Assembly (NCBI GenBank): GCA_027946365.1
Contig: JAPEUQ010000002.1
Location: 1,240,001-1,304,000 of the forward strand
Direction of reading: 5' to 3'
DNA: 64,000 bases
Source: Kalmusia sp. IMI 367209
Lineage: Eukaryota > Ascomycota > Dothideomycetes > Pleosporales > Didymosphaeriaceae
How positions within the stretch are numbered: the first letter of the stretch is position 1; every line of letters begins with the position of its first letter. The notes beneath the pieces are model-generated. The model did no database searches, was not told the origin of the DNA, and was given only the letters and a program-made list of their open reading frames with translations. The position numbers and the translations under genes are program-made. Positions 50,777 through 62,600 of the stretch are shown one piece after another.

Positions 50777-52549
50777 CTACCAGAGCCTCTTCCACCGCAC
50801 TCTCAGATCCCGGTCCGGCGGCACTCCAATTGCGCCAATGTGCGATTGATCATTCCGTGCCGGTCGATCAGATGGCGATCCATCCAAATGTGTCCATTCG
50901 ATCATCTCAACCTCGAAGCGAGTGATGAGCGCAGCAATAGTCATAAGGATCTCCTGCTTAGCAAAGACGCGCCCAGGACAGATGGAGGGGCCACCGCCTA
51001 ATAACAATAAGTGAAGAGTCAGTCATTACCAAACCATAAATGGCGAAAGAGTTCGGATAGAATGAGATAACATACCGAATGGGAAAAATGAGCTGCTCTT
51101 TCCTGCCATAGTAAACTCGGGCTTCCCGTTGTCGTATTTGAGATTGCGATACCCCCAGAACTCAGAAGCTGGGTGTTTATCTGTTCCCCAGACTGTCTCG
51201 TTGGTCTGTCCAATCTGGCTTGGTGCTTGGATCAACGACCCAGGTGTAAGCAAGTACCCATCAAGATTGATTGATTGCGTAATCTCGCGCGTCACGTTGA
51301 TCGAGATGTGCAATCGCAGTGTCTCGATGTAGACAGACTGTAGTAAAGGCATCGAGAACAGTTTCTGCGTGTTGAAAGTGCGCTGCCCAGTAACAGGATC
51401 TGTTGTACTGGCTGCAAGACACTCATCTCGTACTGCGCGGTAGAGATCTGGGTCTGCAACTAATGCCATCATCATCCAGGTTGACATCGGTACAGAGTTT
51501 GCATTCGTCCCAAAGATGAAGGTTGCTACCATGCCCGCCGTTGTCTCTGCTGACAGGTTTTGGGTCGCCCACTTGATGAGCTCGCGAGACATGCGGGAGC
51601 CATACTCAGGCTCCCATTCAGATTCCGTGTCGGGTCCATCCCAATCGAATTTCTCTGCTGCGGATGCGACGTAGCGTCCGCACATAGCATGGAATTCTTC
51701 TCGAATCTTCCAAGGTGCGGCGTTCACCCAGCGTGGGAGGCCCCACATGAGCTGTGGTGCAAGACGAGCAAACTCCCACATCGAAGACCAGAAGTTGGGA
51801 TTTTGCTCTACGATACGAGGACCCATTAATGCGACTAAGGCAGCTTCTGCCATTTCGCTTTCAAAAAAGTCTTTCAGGCTAATCTCAACGAAGCAGCCCA
51901 AAGGCTGCTTAGCAAGTCGGTCGGAGAAAAGCTCGTAATATTTCTCAGTCAGATGATTCGAGTGGTCTGTCCGTTGGAGATACTCTGAGTAGACATGGTG
52001 CTGGCCGTGCCAAAGACGCGGTTGGCCGGGCGCGACTTCGTGCCCTGGAATTTGGTTTTTGCTGCGACCAGACTTATCTCGTGCAAATTGGGCGACTTCG
52101 TTCTTCTTCGCACCCCAAACATTCGACATGACTTCCAAGAAGAAGACATCGGGACTGATACTATGGGAGGGACGGTTTATTGTTTGAATATTCTTTTCTC
52201 CCGAGACCATATAAATCTTCTTCGGTCCGAGATGAAATTTTATGATGTTGCTGCTTTTTTGGGCGACTCTAAAAGTAGGAAGAAGCTGTCAGGTATGATA
52301 GAATATGTATTCAGGTACGACTTACGCGACTCGCTTAAGAAAACCTTCCATATCAGTCATGTACTGATATGTATTGGTGATCATCGATCCGCCTAAGGAA
52401 GGTGGCTCGCTTGAAGGACTGTTCCGAATCCATCGTGGAATAACGACAGTGAACAAAACACAGATCGAAATAGCAGAGAAGAGAAACACAGCGTTATGCG
52501 TTGAGACAGCAGGATCAGATTGCACGACAAGGTTTGCGAGAGGTTCCAT
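50777..52549 (-). CDS. Cytochrome P450 monooxygenase
   Basis: Three exons (52549-52326, 52268-51076, 50997-50777) give 545 aa. An N-terminal membrane anchor (AVFLFSAISICVLFTVVI, residues about 22-40) is followed by a P450 fold. The I-helix region around ETTAGMVATFIFGTNANS lacks the usual AGxDTT and has GTNANS instead, as in CYP7/CYP8-like fungal groups. The K-helix ETLR is present, and the haem-binding FPFGGGPSICPGR with its Cys ligand is split by the last intron. The I-helix resembles families that do unusual rearrangements or dehydrations rather than plain hydroxylation (inference). It is divergent from the reductase gene across a 501-bp shared promoter. Confidence 0.9.
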
Positions 52550-53050
52550 GGCTGGATACGTGGCTTTCAAAGACCACTACAAGCCCTCAAATTTGGAGTA
52601 GCCCAAGAATAACTGGGTAAACATCAATGATGTTGTAGCAATAAATGCATGTTTTGAAGACCGGTAAACAGCTTCAAAGAACTGATCTCCAGAGGCATGT
52701 ATGAGCATGGTTCGATCCTAGTTCGCTTACGAAGGTTCGTCATTATGGTCGCGAACAAGAGTAGTACTTCGGTGAGTGACAAATGGCCGGTTCCATTCGG
52801 TAATATCAACTGATGGTCAGTGCACAACACTCCGAAATCTGGATGGATCGTCCCAAGTGTCTGGGACATTACTTTCGGAAACCGTATCGTAGATTTACCA
52901 GGCTTATGGCATTATTGTTAGCGGGAGCCTAATGATCCCTCCGATCGAGCTTTCCGGTAATGGTCTTGATGTAAGCCCAGGGCTTCCACCGATCTATCAA
53001 TTAAATTCAGGAAATAGGAATCTTTCGATCGTTCGACAATACCATTCAAC
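52550..53050. promoter_or_regulatory. Shared divergent promoter of the P450 and reductase genes
   Basis: Holds TCGGTAATATCA at 52797-52808 and CCGGTAATGGTC at 52954-52965, both partial matches to the cluster element. CGGAAACCG at 52876-52884 is an inverted CGG pair with a 3-bp spacer, a typical Zn2Cys6 dimer site. TCGGTGAGT at 52769 also recurs at 55999 in the other divergent promoter. Confidence 0.45.
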
Positions 53051-54223
53051 ATGTCGCTACCAACAACACAGACTGCCATTGTGCAGACTACGAGTGACTC
53101 CTCGTCTGCACACCTTCCCCTCACTGTACGTCAGTCGGTGCCTGTGCCCAAGCCGCCGACCGAGCACCATGCAGTGGTGCAGGTATTCGCCGTGGCATTG
53201 AATCCCAATGATCACAAGATGGTGAAACACTTCAACATCCCTGGGGGTCTTGCAGGTTGCGACTTCAGCGGAATAATAGCCGCAGAGGCGGCCGAGAGTT
53301 CCGCGGCGGCGCGGTTCCCAGTAGGAACTAGAGTGTGCGGCGCTCTATTTCCCTACATTCCGGATTCGCCTTACAATGGATCTTTTTCGCAATTTTGCGT
53401 CGTTGACTCGCGTTTGCTTGTCAAGGTCCCAGAGAGCTGGAGTGATCTGGAAGCCGCTTCGCTTGGAGTAGGATGGTCGACAATCTCCCTAGCACTCTCC
53501 GACCCGAATGCGCTAGGTCTTGACGGACTTCCCACCAAGCCCATTCATCAGGCTAAGGAGCCTATACTAGTCTATGGCGGCGCCACGGCTTCCGGTACTT
53601 TTGCCTGCCAGATGCTGAAGTTGTAAGTCCAAACTCCTTGTTGATCCAGATGTTGGGCCAGCTGACAGATTTATAGGATGGGATACACCCCAATCGCGAT
53701 CGCTTCCAACAAATCCGCCGAACTAGCGATCGAATATGGTGCGACCGGAACGGCATCTTACACTGCTAAAGACTGCATCGACACCGTCAAAGCGCTTGCT
53801 GGTAAGCCTATCCGGCGTGCACTAGACTGTATCACAGACATGGAATCTGCAGCTTTGTGTTACAGCGCTTTGGCTCGCACGGGAGGCATGTATGCTTGCC
53901 TGGAAGATTGCCCTCAAGCATGGCGCACACGACGCACTGTGAAAGTGAAGGAAGTCATGGGTTTCCAGGTGCTCGGGGTTGATCTCAATCTGGCTGGTTC
54001 GACGTACAAGAGACCTGGTGACAAAGCGCTCTTCGATATTGGAGTCCAGTGGGCCGCTGAGATGGAGTCGTTGATGGAATCGCGCACCATCAAGCCGCAC
54101 CCTCTGCGTGAGTTGACAAACGGATTTGAATCTATCATTGACGGATTAGAAATGTTGGCAAAGGGAGAAGTCCGGGGTCAGAAGCTTGTGATAAAAATCC
54201 CGCAGGCTTCTGCCCAACCATAG
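53051..54223 (+). CDS. Medium-chain reductase, trans-acting enoyl reductase-like
   Basis: Two exons (53051-53622, 53677-54223) give 372 aa. The GroES-like N-terminus has ALNPNDHKMVKHFNIPGGLAGCDFSG (core NPNDHKMVKHF), and the Rossmann part has LVYGGATASGTFACQMLKL. No structural or catalytic zinc cysteines are seen, as in the enoyl reductases (LovC, ToxD and similar) that act in trans with highly reducing polyketide synthases lacking a working ER. They reduce the polyketide enoyl intermediate with NADPH. This gene is therefore good circumstantial evidence that a PKS partner lies close by, outside the window. Confidence 0.87.
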
Positions 54224-54415
54224 AGGATACAATAAATCATGTACCCAGTCTCTAGCACTTGTGTCCTGAGGTTTCTCATAGCTCGATTTCCGTGATGATG
54301 ATGGTGGTGATGATGCATGACCATGTCTATTATTTTACTCTATGAGCCTAGCTAGCATAGGTTTTCTAAAAGAAGTCTAAAGCGTTTACGTTGCTGAAAT
54401 AGCTAATATCCTTAA
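54224..54415. other. Short convergent gap
   Basis: 192 bp between the reductase stop and the hydrolase stop, with a GATGATGATGGTGGTGATGATG simple repeat near 54294-54316 (cited by unit only: GAT/GGT). Confidence 0.5.
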
Positions 54416-55667
54416 TTAAGCATGTTCTATCGAATTGAATTGCGTCCAAAACTCCTTCTTCCAAGCATTGACCAGCTTGGTGACTGTGGGGTTTCCAAAA
54501 GGTGCTTGCTGGGTTGCGAAGAAGCCAGCCACTCCCTTCTTCCGATGAACCCACCATACAATATTAGACGCTCCACCCCAACCAAGCATACCTTCTGGTT
54601 GACTGATCTCCGGTACTGGGCCGACGCAAAGAAGGCCGCCTAAACCATGATTCACATGATCCTCGGTAATAGGTCCAGCAACCGTGTCCCATGCTGCTCG
54701 TAATCCAAGTAGATTTGCAATGCTGTGCGACTTTGGTGTCAACTGCGGCGTAAACATCTCAGAAATAATTGCCGGTCTCAATAATTTTGGAGAATCCGAA
54801 ACAAGATCCGCAAGTACAGCGGTGTAATCCTTCGCTGTTGCAGACAAGCCGCTGCCCCCTTCCTGGTCCTCGTGGTTGTCGAATGCCCAGCTATCTGAGG
54901 GTTCAAGCTTACCGTCAGGCTTTCGTAAGACGCCTCCCATGGCTCGTGCATTGTACTCCGGATGGCGAGCTATATTGAATCGAGGAAAAGGTGCTGTAAG
55001 ACCCAGTTTTTTCCATATATTTTCGATCATGTAGTCTTCCAGTGATATGCCACGATTCAGGCGACAAACAGCAATACCTGCCCAGTCCAGACTACACCCA
55101 TAGAGCCATCCAGTACCAGGCTCGAACACTAATGGCATCTCATATCTTTCTGTGACGCGAAATGAAGGCTTTTCTTGCTTTCGAGCTTCAGCCCTCTTCC
55201 TGAGCAACACATGCGTAAATCTGTATCCTAGGCCCGAAGTATGGGTGAGGAGATGACGCGCGGTGATTGGTGTTTTGCTTTTCTCGAAAGTGAAATTCGT
55301 TCCCGAGACTTCTGTCAAGATGCTTTTGTCTACGAATTCGGGCAAAATCTTTGTGAGCGGCTCGTCAAGACCTATGAGTCCGTTGTCCACGCACTGAAGT
55401 AGCGCGATGCTGGTGATGAGTTTAGTCGCACTTGCGACCTTCAGAACAGCGTCTTCACGTAAAGGCGAAGAGTCGGGCGAAAGCGAGTCATAGCCTGCAA
55501 CTCTACTAAAGAGTTCTTGCCCTAAGAGTACGATTTCAGCAAACTACCAAAAATTTTATCAGGTAGCTTTCCGTACCATCTTTCCCCACGCATTTGATAA
55601 TGACGCCGTGTATTTTTGGGTCTTCCTTTCTCGTATAGTCGGCAAGGAGCTTGTCGAAATCAGACAT
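54416..55667 (-). CDS. LovD-like serine hydrolase/transesterase (beta-lactamase fold)
   Basis: Two exons (55667-55577, 55521-54416) give 398 aa. The catalytic SATK (Ser61-x-x-Lys64) and the Tyr of WLYGCSLDWAG (about residue 171) match class-C beta-lactamase-like enzymes. The end has MLGWGGASNIVWWV in place of the KTG strand. In fungi such enzymes act as acyltransferases (LovD, moving an acyl chain from a PKS to an alcohol) or as thioesterase-like hydrolases releasing product. Its position between the enoyl reductase and the SDR supports a role in product release or esterification (inference). Confidence 0.88.
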
Positions 55668-56155
55668 CCCTCCCTAGATCATCCAAATATCATCGAATGT
55701 TTAGATATCGTGCTCGAGAAACAGGTAATCTGACTAGAGTGCATACAGTGATGCGTAATGGAGGATGTGGAGGAAGTATGGTTAGAGGTAAGGGTGGCGT
55801 TACCAGACCTTAGCGCCGAACCTCCGCATTCACTAAGCGAGGCTTCAATCATCGCAGAAAAGTTGACACAGTCATAATATTTGTCAATTCCCATCTCGCT
55901 CATATTGTTTAGAGTCATTTTCTATCCACTAACTGCAATAATGGTTTGCTCTTAGCTTCATTGGCCCTGCTCTGCAAGCGCCGCGAGAATAAAGAAATCG
56001 GTGAGTTTCGGGTGTTTCGGGAATTTTGCCAACGGACCCAATACTAGACGATCGTCGGCAATAGATCTTCGCTCTATGGACCTTGAGCGTCAAGTAATAC
56101 GCGCGCTTCACTTTTGATCAAGTCTTGCGCATATTCAACATCTCTCACTCTAATT
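55668..56155. promoter_or_regulatory. Shared divergent promoter of the hydrolase and SDR genes
   Basis: Contains TCGGGAATTTTG at 56017-56028, identical to the first exporter site, 128 bp before the SDR start. TCGGTGAGTTTC at 55999-56010 lies just before it. Confidence 0.55.
56017..56028 (+). promoter_or_regulatory. Candidate cluster operator site
   Basis: TCGGGAATTTTG, an exact copy of 46310-46321. It lies between the divergent hydrolase and SDR genes, so it could serve both. Confidence 0.6.
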
Positions 56156-57193
56156 ATGTCACTTGACCGCTACGCCGCAATTCACACATCAATTCCAGAA
56201 GGCCTAGGTGATGGCCGCCCAACTGCTGACCAGGTCTTGCGAGATCAAGATCTTGTAGGCAATCACTGGCAAGGCAAAGTTATCTTCATTACAGGTGGCA
56301 CGGCTGGCCTCGGTGCCGAAGCCGCACGCGTTCTACACAAGACAGGGGCCAAGATCTTCATCGCAGGTCGAGATGTCGCGAAAGGGGAGAAATTGACCAA
56401 AGAAATTGGTGCCGCTAACCCCGAGTTTCCACCGGTTGAAGTAATCGAGATGGATCAAAGTACTTTACAGGGCGTTCGTAATGGAACAGCGGAGTTTCTA
56501 AAGAGAAGTGGAGGGAAATTGAATGTCCTGATGCCCAATGCCGGCATTGTGGCTTCAAAAGAGCTCACAACAAAGGAAGGCTTTGAGACACTGTGGGGGG
56601 TAAATTACCTCGCTACCTTCCTCCTCGTCAAGCTCCTCACACCGGCCTTGATAGCATCTACAACGTCGTCTTTCAATTCGCGACTCGTTGTTGTCTCCAG
56701 CGCGGGCCACCGCGCCTGCAACGTCGATCCTGCCAATTACACCATCGAAGGCGATCAATCAAAATCGTACGGCCAGAGCAAAACCGCGACTATCCTCATG
56801 GCCAATGAGTTCGAGCGCAGATACGGATACCAGGGCGTACATGCACTAAGCCTGAATCCTGGAGTGATCATGGATACGGAGATCTCGCGTGGTCTGCCCG
56901 GGGATTCAGCGACGAGGAGGCCGATGTTCTACAAGATGTTCCCGTTGCTAGCAAAGTATGAGAAGAGTGTAGAACAGGGTGCGGCGACGCAAGTTTGGGC
57001 TAGTGTGGCAAAGGAGCTAGAAGGCAAAGGTGGTTTATACCTAGATGACGTGCAGGTGGCACAGGAAACTCCAGCTGCGGATCAGAAAATGTATTGTCTG
57101 CCAGGTTTTGCATCATGGATATGGGATGAGGACGTGGCGAGAACGTTGTGGGAGGATAGTCTGCAGATGGTTGGATTCATAAGTCAGCCTTAA
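56156..57193 (+). CDS. Short-chain dehydrogenase, retinol-dehydrogenase-like
   Basis: One exon, 345 aa from the ATG before SLDRYAAIH. The cofactor motif TGGTAGLGAEAA, NAGI, the Ser of VVSSAGHR and the catalytic YGQSK are in order. GRD after the second strand favours NADP(H). The C-terminal extension with GGLYLDDVQVA is typical of the extended retinol-dehydrogenase/WWOX-like fungal group often found in metabolite clusters, where they interconvert ketone and alcohol. The substrate is unknown. Confidence 0.88.
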   Translation: MSLDRYAAIHTSIPEGLGDGRPTADQVLRDQDLVGNHWQGKVIFITGGTAGLGAEAARVLHKTGAKIFIAGRDVAKGEKLTKEIGAANPEFPPVEVIEMDQSTLQGVRNGTAEFLKRSGGKLNVLMPNAGIVASKELTTKEGFETLWGVNYLATFLLVKLLTPALIASTTSSFNSRLVVVSSAGHRACNVDPANYTIEGDQSKSYGQSKTATILMANEFERRYGYQGVHALSLNPGVIMDTEISRGLPGDSATRRPMFYKMFPLLAKYEKSVEQGAATQVWASVAKELEGKGGLYLDDVQVAQETPAADQKMYCLPGFASWIWDEDVARTLWEDSLQMVGFISQP

Positions 57194-57559
57194 TAGTTTC
57201 GACTAACGAGATAAATATATATTTTTGGAAATTTATCTATCAAGAGCAGATTGGTTTAGCTGTAACTAAAGGATGGATTTGCGAGATTTTCCGCAGGTTG
57301 GTGGAACCGTTACTACCTCATGGAGTTCTCATTTTGAGGACAATGATACTATCTCATGCGTCATCAAATGAAATAATAAGGATGTTGAGGCTAGAATTGT
57401 GTTATCAATATGTCGTACAGTTTGCATGGGCGTTGAATGAGAATAAACGTTGCTAACTCCATATCTTGTTTGGAAGGGCGACTAACTGAAAGCACAATTG
57501 AATATGAGAAGGTGAAGATGTCGTATAGAGATATTTACTATTGGAAGTATGAACCAGGT
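57194..57559. other. Convergent gap
   Basis: AT-rich 3' regions of the SDR and methyltransferase genes. Nothing else seen. Confidence 0.45.
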
Positions 57560-58809
57560 CTACGGGGCGATCACAGCTGGTCTTGCAAGCATGTTCGCGT
57601 TGTAGTAGAAGGGTGGCTCGCTATCTAAGCCGACCGCGTGTAATCCTTCGAATCCCGCCTGCTGCAGACGGCGATCCCACTCCGCAGGCGGAATGCAAGG
57701 GCTGTCCGCGCGTCCATCTTCACCACCAAGCCACCATCCAGGTAGCATACCCTAATTGCGTTAGTGTTGCACGGTAAAAAGCGCTGCTATCTGTGCTTAC
57801 CACCATATAGTCAACGTACTTGCCCGCTGCTCTCACATCAGAACCTACTACAGTATGTTTTAGAAAAGAACACTTACGCGGGGAAAGTTCTTGGTTGAAG
57901 AGAAAGCCATTAGGCTTAAGCAGCGTTCGAATATTAGTTAGGGTCTGCACGAGGGAGGGTGTAGCGTGGAGAACCTACAATTGTAAGCACTTGGTGTAAA
58001 AGTTTGATATGAGGGGTTGATAGACTTACATTTGAAGCAATGATGAGATCATATGTACCGGCCTCAAAGCCTTGCTCTAAGGGGTCCTTCGAGATATCGA
58101 GTGCGCAATATTCAATATTTTCGTACGCTTGGAAGCGTTTTTTGCCCGCGTCGAAGAAGAGCGGTGAAATGTCAGTGAAAACGTAGTTGCTGTATAGTAC
58201 CTTCCCAGACTCAGACTTCAAGCCCTCAAGCGCACGAGCTGTCGTACCACCAGTTCCGGCACCTATTTCAAGGATTCGAAGCCGGGGATTTGTGCGACCC
58301 ATGAGGTTGAACAGCGGTTCGACTTCTGATAGTCCATTCGCCCAGTCGTAGAAACTAGCCAACAATCCATCTTTAAGTAGAACCTTAACTAGCTTGACTC
58401 TCCCCTCGACGATGTCGACGACATTATCGAAGACACGGTACGGTCCCTCGATCACTGGCCACATGTACGTGTCCTTGACACTATCACGCAATTCTGTGAT
58501 AGCTTCTAGTCTTGTCTGGCTGCTCATAGCGACCAGCTCCCGTGAATTCGGTACCTGCGGATAATCAGGCTGGTTGAAGCGCTCGTATTCTGTGGCGAGT
58601 AGCGCACGGTAGCGTTCGAAGTGGGGTTTTGAGCATGTCGCGGCTCGCAGATTGTCCTGCATCTCAATGGCGCACATAACCCACATCTTGGCTATCATCT
58701 CCTGCTCTGACTTGGAGTCGCGTGTCGGTCTTATCAATTGTGAGACAGGTATAGGTGAGCTGTTGGGTGCCCATTGTAAGTCGACTGTGTTCCAGGCCGA
58801 GTCAGCCAT
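57560..58809 (-). CDS. Stand-alone SAM methyltransferase resembling the PKS C-methyltransferase region
   Basis: Four exons (58809-58030, 57974-57878, 57844-57801, 57751-57560) give about 370 aa. The SAM site is [13 protein letters not shown], followed by [38 protein letters not shown] and [12 protein letters not shown]. These blocks occur in the same order inside highly reducing fungal PKSs. The N-terminal 160 residues ([33 protein letters not shown]) also match the PKS linker before that domain. It therefore looks derived from a PKS, yet has its own start and stop. Exon 3 has a TAGTAG tandem acceptor that could add one residue. Probable role: carbon or oxygen methylation of the cluster product. 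Confidence 0.85.
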
Positions 58810-59606
58810 GTCGAAGGTAGCTGCAGACTAAAATAAGGGACAACAGATTACGTCGAGAAAGTAAGCCGATCTCTGTTAGGCGGTTTCCTGTGTACTTGTG
58901 TTGAAACAAAGCAGTAATTAGCAGGTATAGAAGTCACTTTCAGGTCTGAAAGCGGAAAAGAAAAACGATGCGAGGAGCAACATTTTGTTCTCCAGCTAGT
59001 CTGCCCGATGTTTGGGCTTCTGGTGCTCCAACTCTGTACGCCCGCTCCCCGATTGTTTGTTGGTTGGATGAATTTCCCGAGCTATCGGATGACGCTCCCA
59101 GCCCCAAATCATTCTAGTGAGCTTATATAAGATGATCTTGCCTCAAGTGGCTAGCCTTGTTTCAGAGAAGTCTCGTTTGAACCAACATCCGATGCGTTCT
59201 TATCGGCATTTTCCCTTACCACGTACAAAATTACCGAGCGACTAGGCGACAGTCCCTTATTGTGGCCGCAGCAAAATATCCCTCGTCAATGCCTCTATTC
59301 CGAGCCAACCATCTCCGCTGTACTTCAGTTTTAGGTTCTCGGTAGACGGACGCTTTTTCGTAGCTGGTCTATCCACTGGCAGCCCTGCGCATCTCATCTG
59401 GGCCCGATTGAGGAGCAGGGTAAATTGAGTGCTGGGTCATTGATTTATAGACTAAAGAATGAGAGAGAGACAAATATGTGGACACACTAGCAACGACTAG
59501 AGCTGCTCCAATAGACTGGTAGTGGAGCGCTACGAATACATCATACATTTTCATTATTACGGTATCAAGAGAGTGTATACAATCGCCATGCAATTAATCG
59601 AAACGC
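58810..59606. promoter_or_regulatory. Methyltransferase promoter region
   Basis: About 0.8 kb with no gene. It contains the exact element TCGGTAATTTTG on the minus strand (59226-59237) and a near-match, TCGGGAAATTC, on the minus strand (59068-59078). Confidence 0.5.
59226..59237 (-). promoter_or_regulatory. Candidate cluster operator site
   Basis: On the minus strand TCGGTAATTTTG, an exact copy of 46327-46338. It is 417 bp before the methyltransferase start and in the same orientation as that gene. Confidence 0.6.
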
Positions 59607-62600
59607 CTAATCGAAAACATCTATAGCATACCTGGTGTTCTTCAGCCCCTCGAACCACGTTTTCACCTCTTCTCTAGTCATTCCCCACGATTGTTTCTGG
59701 GCAGCGTCGAAAAAAATATCCACGAACGTTCCCTTAACTGCCTCGCCAACTGCTCGGTTACCGCAGATGTACAACTGCGCACCTTGGTCCCATGACTCTA
59801 TAACTTCGTCTCTTTCTTTCCACAACCGGTGCTGGACATATTTACAGCCATCGCTGTCGTCAGTCTTTCGACTGTACGTTCTTCGAACCGAGACGATGCC
59901 ACTCGACTCCCATTTGTCAAGGTCTTCCCGGTACAAGTCATCTTTTCCTGGCTCGCGGCAGCCGAAGTACAGTAAACCTGGTGCAACCTTGCGTCCCGCG
60001 CCTTGGATCCCAGCCCGCTCTTGAATGAAGCCTCGGAACGGAGCGATGCCTGCGCCTGCACCGACCATGATTACGGGAGTATTTCCGGTATCGGCAGGCA
60101 GATGGAAAGCTGCATGGGATGGACGGATTGAGACATGAATCGCATCTCCTTCTTTGAGGCTGGACAAATAGTTACTCGCAACTCCGATGTGGCGTTTCCC
60201 TTCGCCAGCTAAACAGGGCTCGTCGAGCACCGAGTAAGTCAGCACCGCACGATTTTGGTTCCAAAGCGGAGACGAACTGATGCTGTATTGTCTGACGCGC
60301 AGAGGAGGCAACATGCTGAGAAACGATGAGATTGGGAGGACAATGCTGGGGTTAGATTCCAGCAGGTCAAGAACTGAGAGACGTTTAGTGACGATCTCTG
60401 AGGTATAATGCTCATCATTTGAAGCAAGAGATTGGAGTTTTCCTTTCGTGGCCATGTCAGGTGTATGATCGATAAGTGTGAAAAGATTACGTTTGGTAGC
60501 TGGCTGAGCAAGCTCAACATAGGAACCGAAGATGTCTGCGGCTGGAATGGAGCTGTTTGGAAGGGAAGTACGTCCGTTCGCAGATATGGTCAGATGCGCA
60601 TCCCACGGTAAGTGAAATTTGCGCATCACTTTATGAACGTTCTCTCTGGGGTTGACTGGTAGAACCGCAAGATAGTCGCCAGCCTTGTACGTCATGTCCG
60701 AAGGAAGCTGGACCTCTATGCGCTGCTTCTTACCAGATGCTTTCTCAGAGGTGAGGACGTGAGAGCTCACCACGGAAGCCTCTCTAACATCTTGATGCAA
60801 AACAGACTTGCGAGGGTTCGTCACCTCGATACTCAAGCCTGGTCCTTCAGGCGCCACGGCATCGTACTTCTCTATCAAAGCAGGCCAGAATACCTCATCT
60901 TCCCAAATCTCAAAATCAGTGAGCTCATTCCCAGCAGAGATATCAGAGAGGCCGATGGGTGCAATCCTAAAGCCCCCATGTTTCTCTATCGCCGAGTCTA
61001 CGAGCTTCGGGATGCGGTGAAATGTGGATGTCCAGTCACGGTTTCCACACCCGAAAATCGCGTACGAAACATCTTTGAGTACTTCTTCTCCCTTTAGGTT
61101 TTCAAGCCAAGGGACAAATTGAGCAGCATTATCCGGTGGTTGACCCTCGTAGGAAGCTGTTATTATTGCAACCGGTTCGGAAGTCGGCAGCTTGCCAATC
61201 GCATTGTCCAGAGGCTCCACAACGCTAGCACGAAAACCATGCGAGAAAGCATTGGCAGCGAGACGTTCGGCCATTGACTGACATGTTCCACTGTTGGAGC
61301 CATAGTAAATACTGATCGGTTGACCTTCCTCACTCGATGCAGAAGCACCGAGCCCAGAATCGGTCCGCTCCATTGTCTTTGGCGTCAAGGTACCAGCAAG
61401 TCTATGCTCAAGGTCTGTCGCATTCAGCCCAAAACGAGGCGTCGCGCGAACTTGGAAATTAGCCGGCTTCACTGTCAATGTTTGCTTTATTTTTAGCGTG
61501 TAAGTTGGGTCGTCTAGTTCGAAATCGAAGCTTTGGAAGAGCATGGCAAGGACGAGTACAGCCTCCTGCCATGCAAATGGCCGACCGATGCAACCTCGCG
61601 TGCCGTTACCGAATGGTTTCCATGCGTTGGGAAAGTCCCTGTTAAGACGATCGAAGTTCTCCTCGGTCATACGCTCGGGCCTGAATTCGAGAACGTCCTC
61701 ACCATATACTTTGGGATCAAGATGCGCTCTGCCTACGAGCACAATGACAAGTTCTTCAGCTTTGAGGACATATTTTCCACCAACGATCTCGTCTTTCTTG
61801 GGCGCGACGTTGAACACAGGCAAAGGCGGCGTAAGCCGCAAAGTTTCTCGAAGAACCTATACACGCATGTAAGCAAAATTCATCATGAAGGAGTGCAATG
61901 TAAGGTAACTGACAGCTGCAATGTAGGGAAGCTTAGATAGCTGCTCAAATTTTATCGGTGCCTGTCCGCAGACCTCGTCCACTTCTTTCTGAAGCTTGCG
62001 GTAGATCTCGGGATTTTTGATCACATGATACATTGCAAACGATAACATTCCTGCTGTCGTCTCATGTCCTGCTATCAGAAATGTGATCAAGTTATCGAGA
62101 ATACTCTCTTCGGTCATTTTTTGCCCTGTCTTGGGGTCCACACCATTTAGCATCGCTGATAATAGATCCTTTCTCTTGTATAGCTCCTTTTCCGACTCCC
62201 CTTTCCTCTCTTGCAAGATCTCTCGCGCAGTGTTTCGCATAACATCGATGTTTCCGAAGAACTTCTTGTCCGCTTTGCGATAAAACCAGGATGGGATTGG
62301 GAGCCTCCTTGCGCGATCGCCACTCTCAACTAGGAACTCCGTCATAGCTTCAACAAATGGATGTGTACCCGTCCGGTAGTAGCTATTGAATCTGAAGTCC
62401 ATGGAACACAAGGCAATAACGTCTAGTGTGAGTCGCGTCATATCGTCCGTAACAGTTATCGGAGAATTTTTGCCGAAGCGCGCCCACTTCATGGCAAGTT
62501 GGCTTGTCATATCATACATGCCGTCGTACATATTACGAAGAGACGCTGGACCGAAAGCAGGGACGAGGATACGGTGAGCAATGCCCCAGTTAGGTTCTGT

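Noticed and set aside
57640..57660. tRNA B-box-like TTCGAATCCCGCC
   Set aside because: It falls inside the methyltransferase coding exon and no A box or cloverleaf can be drawn around it.
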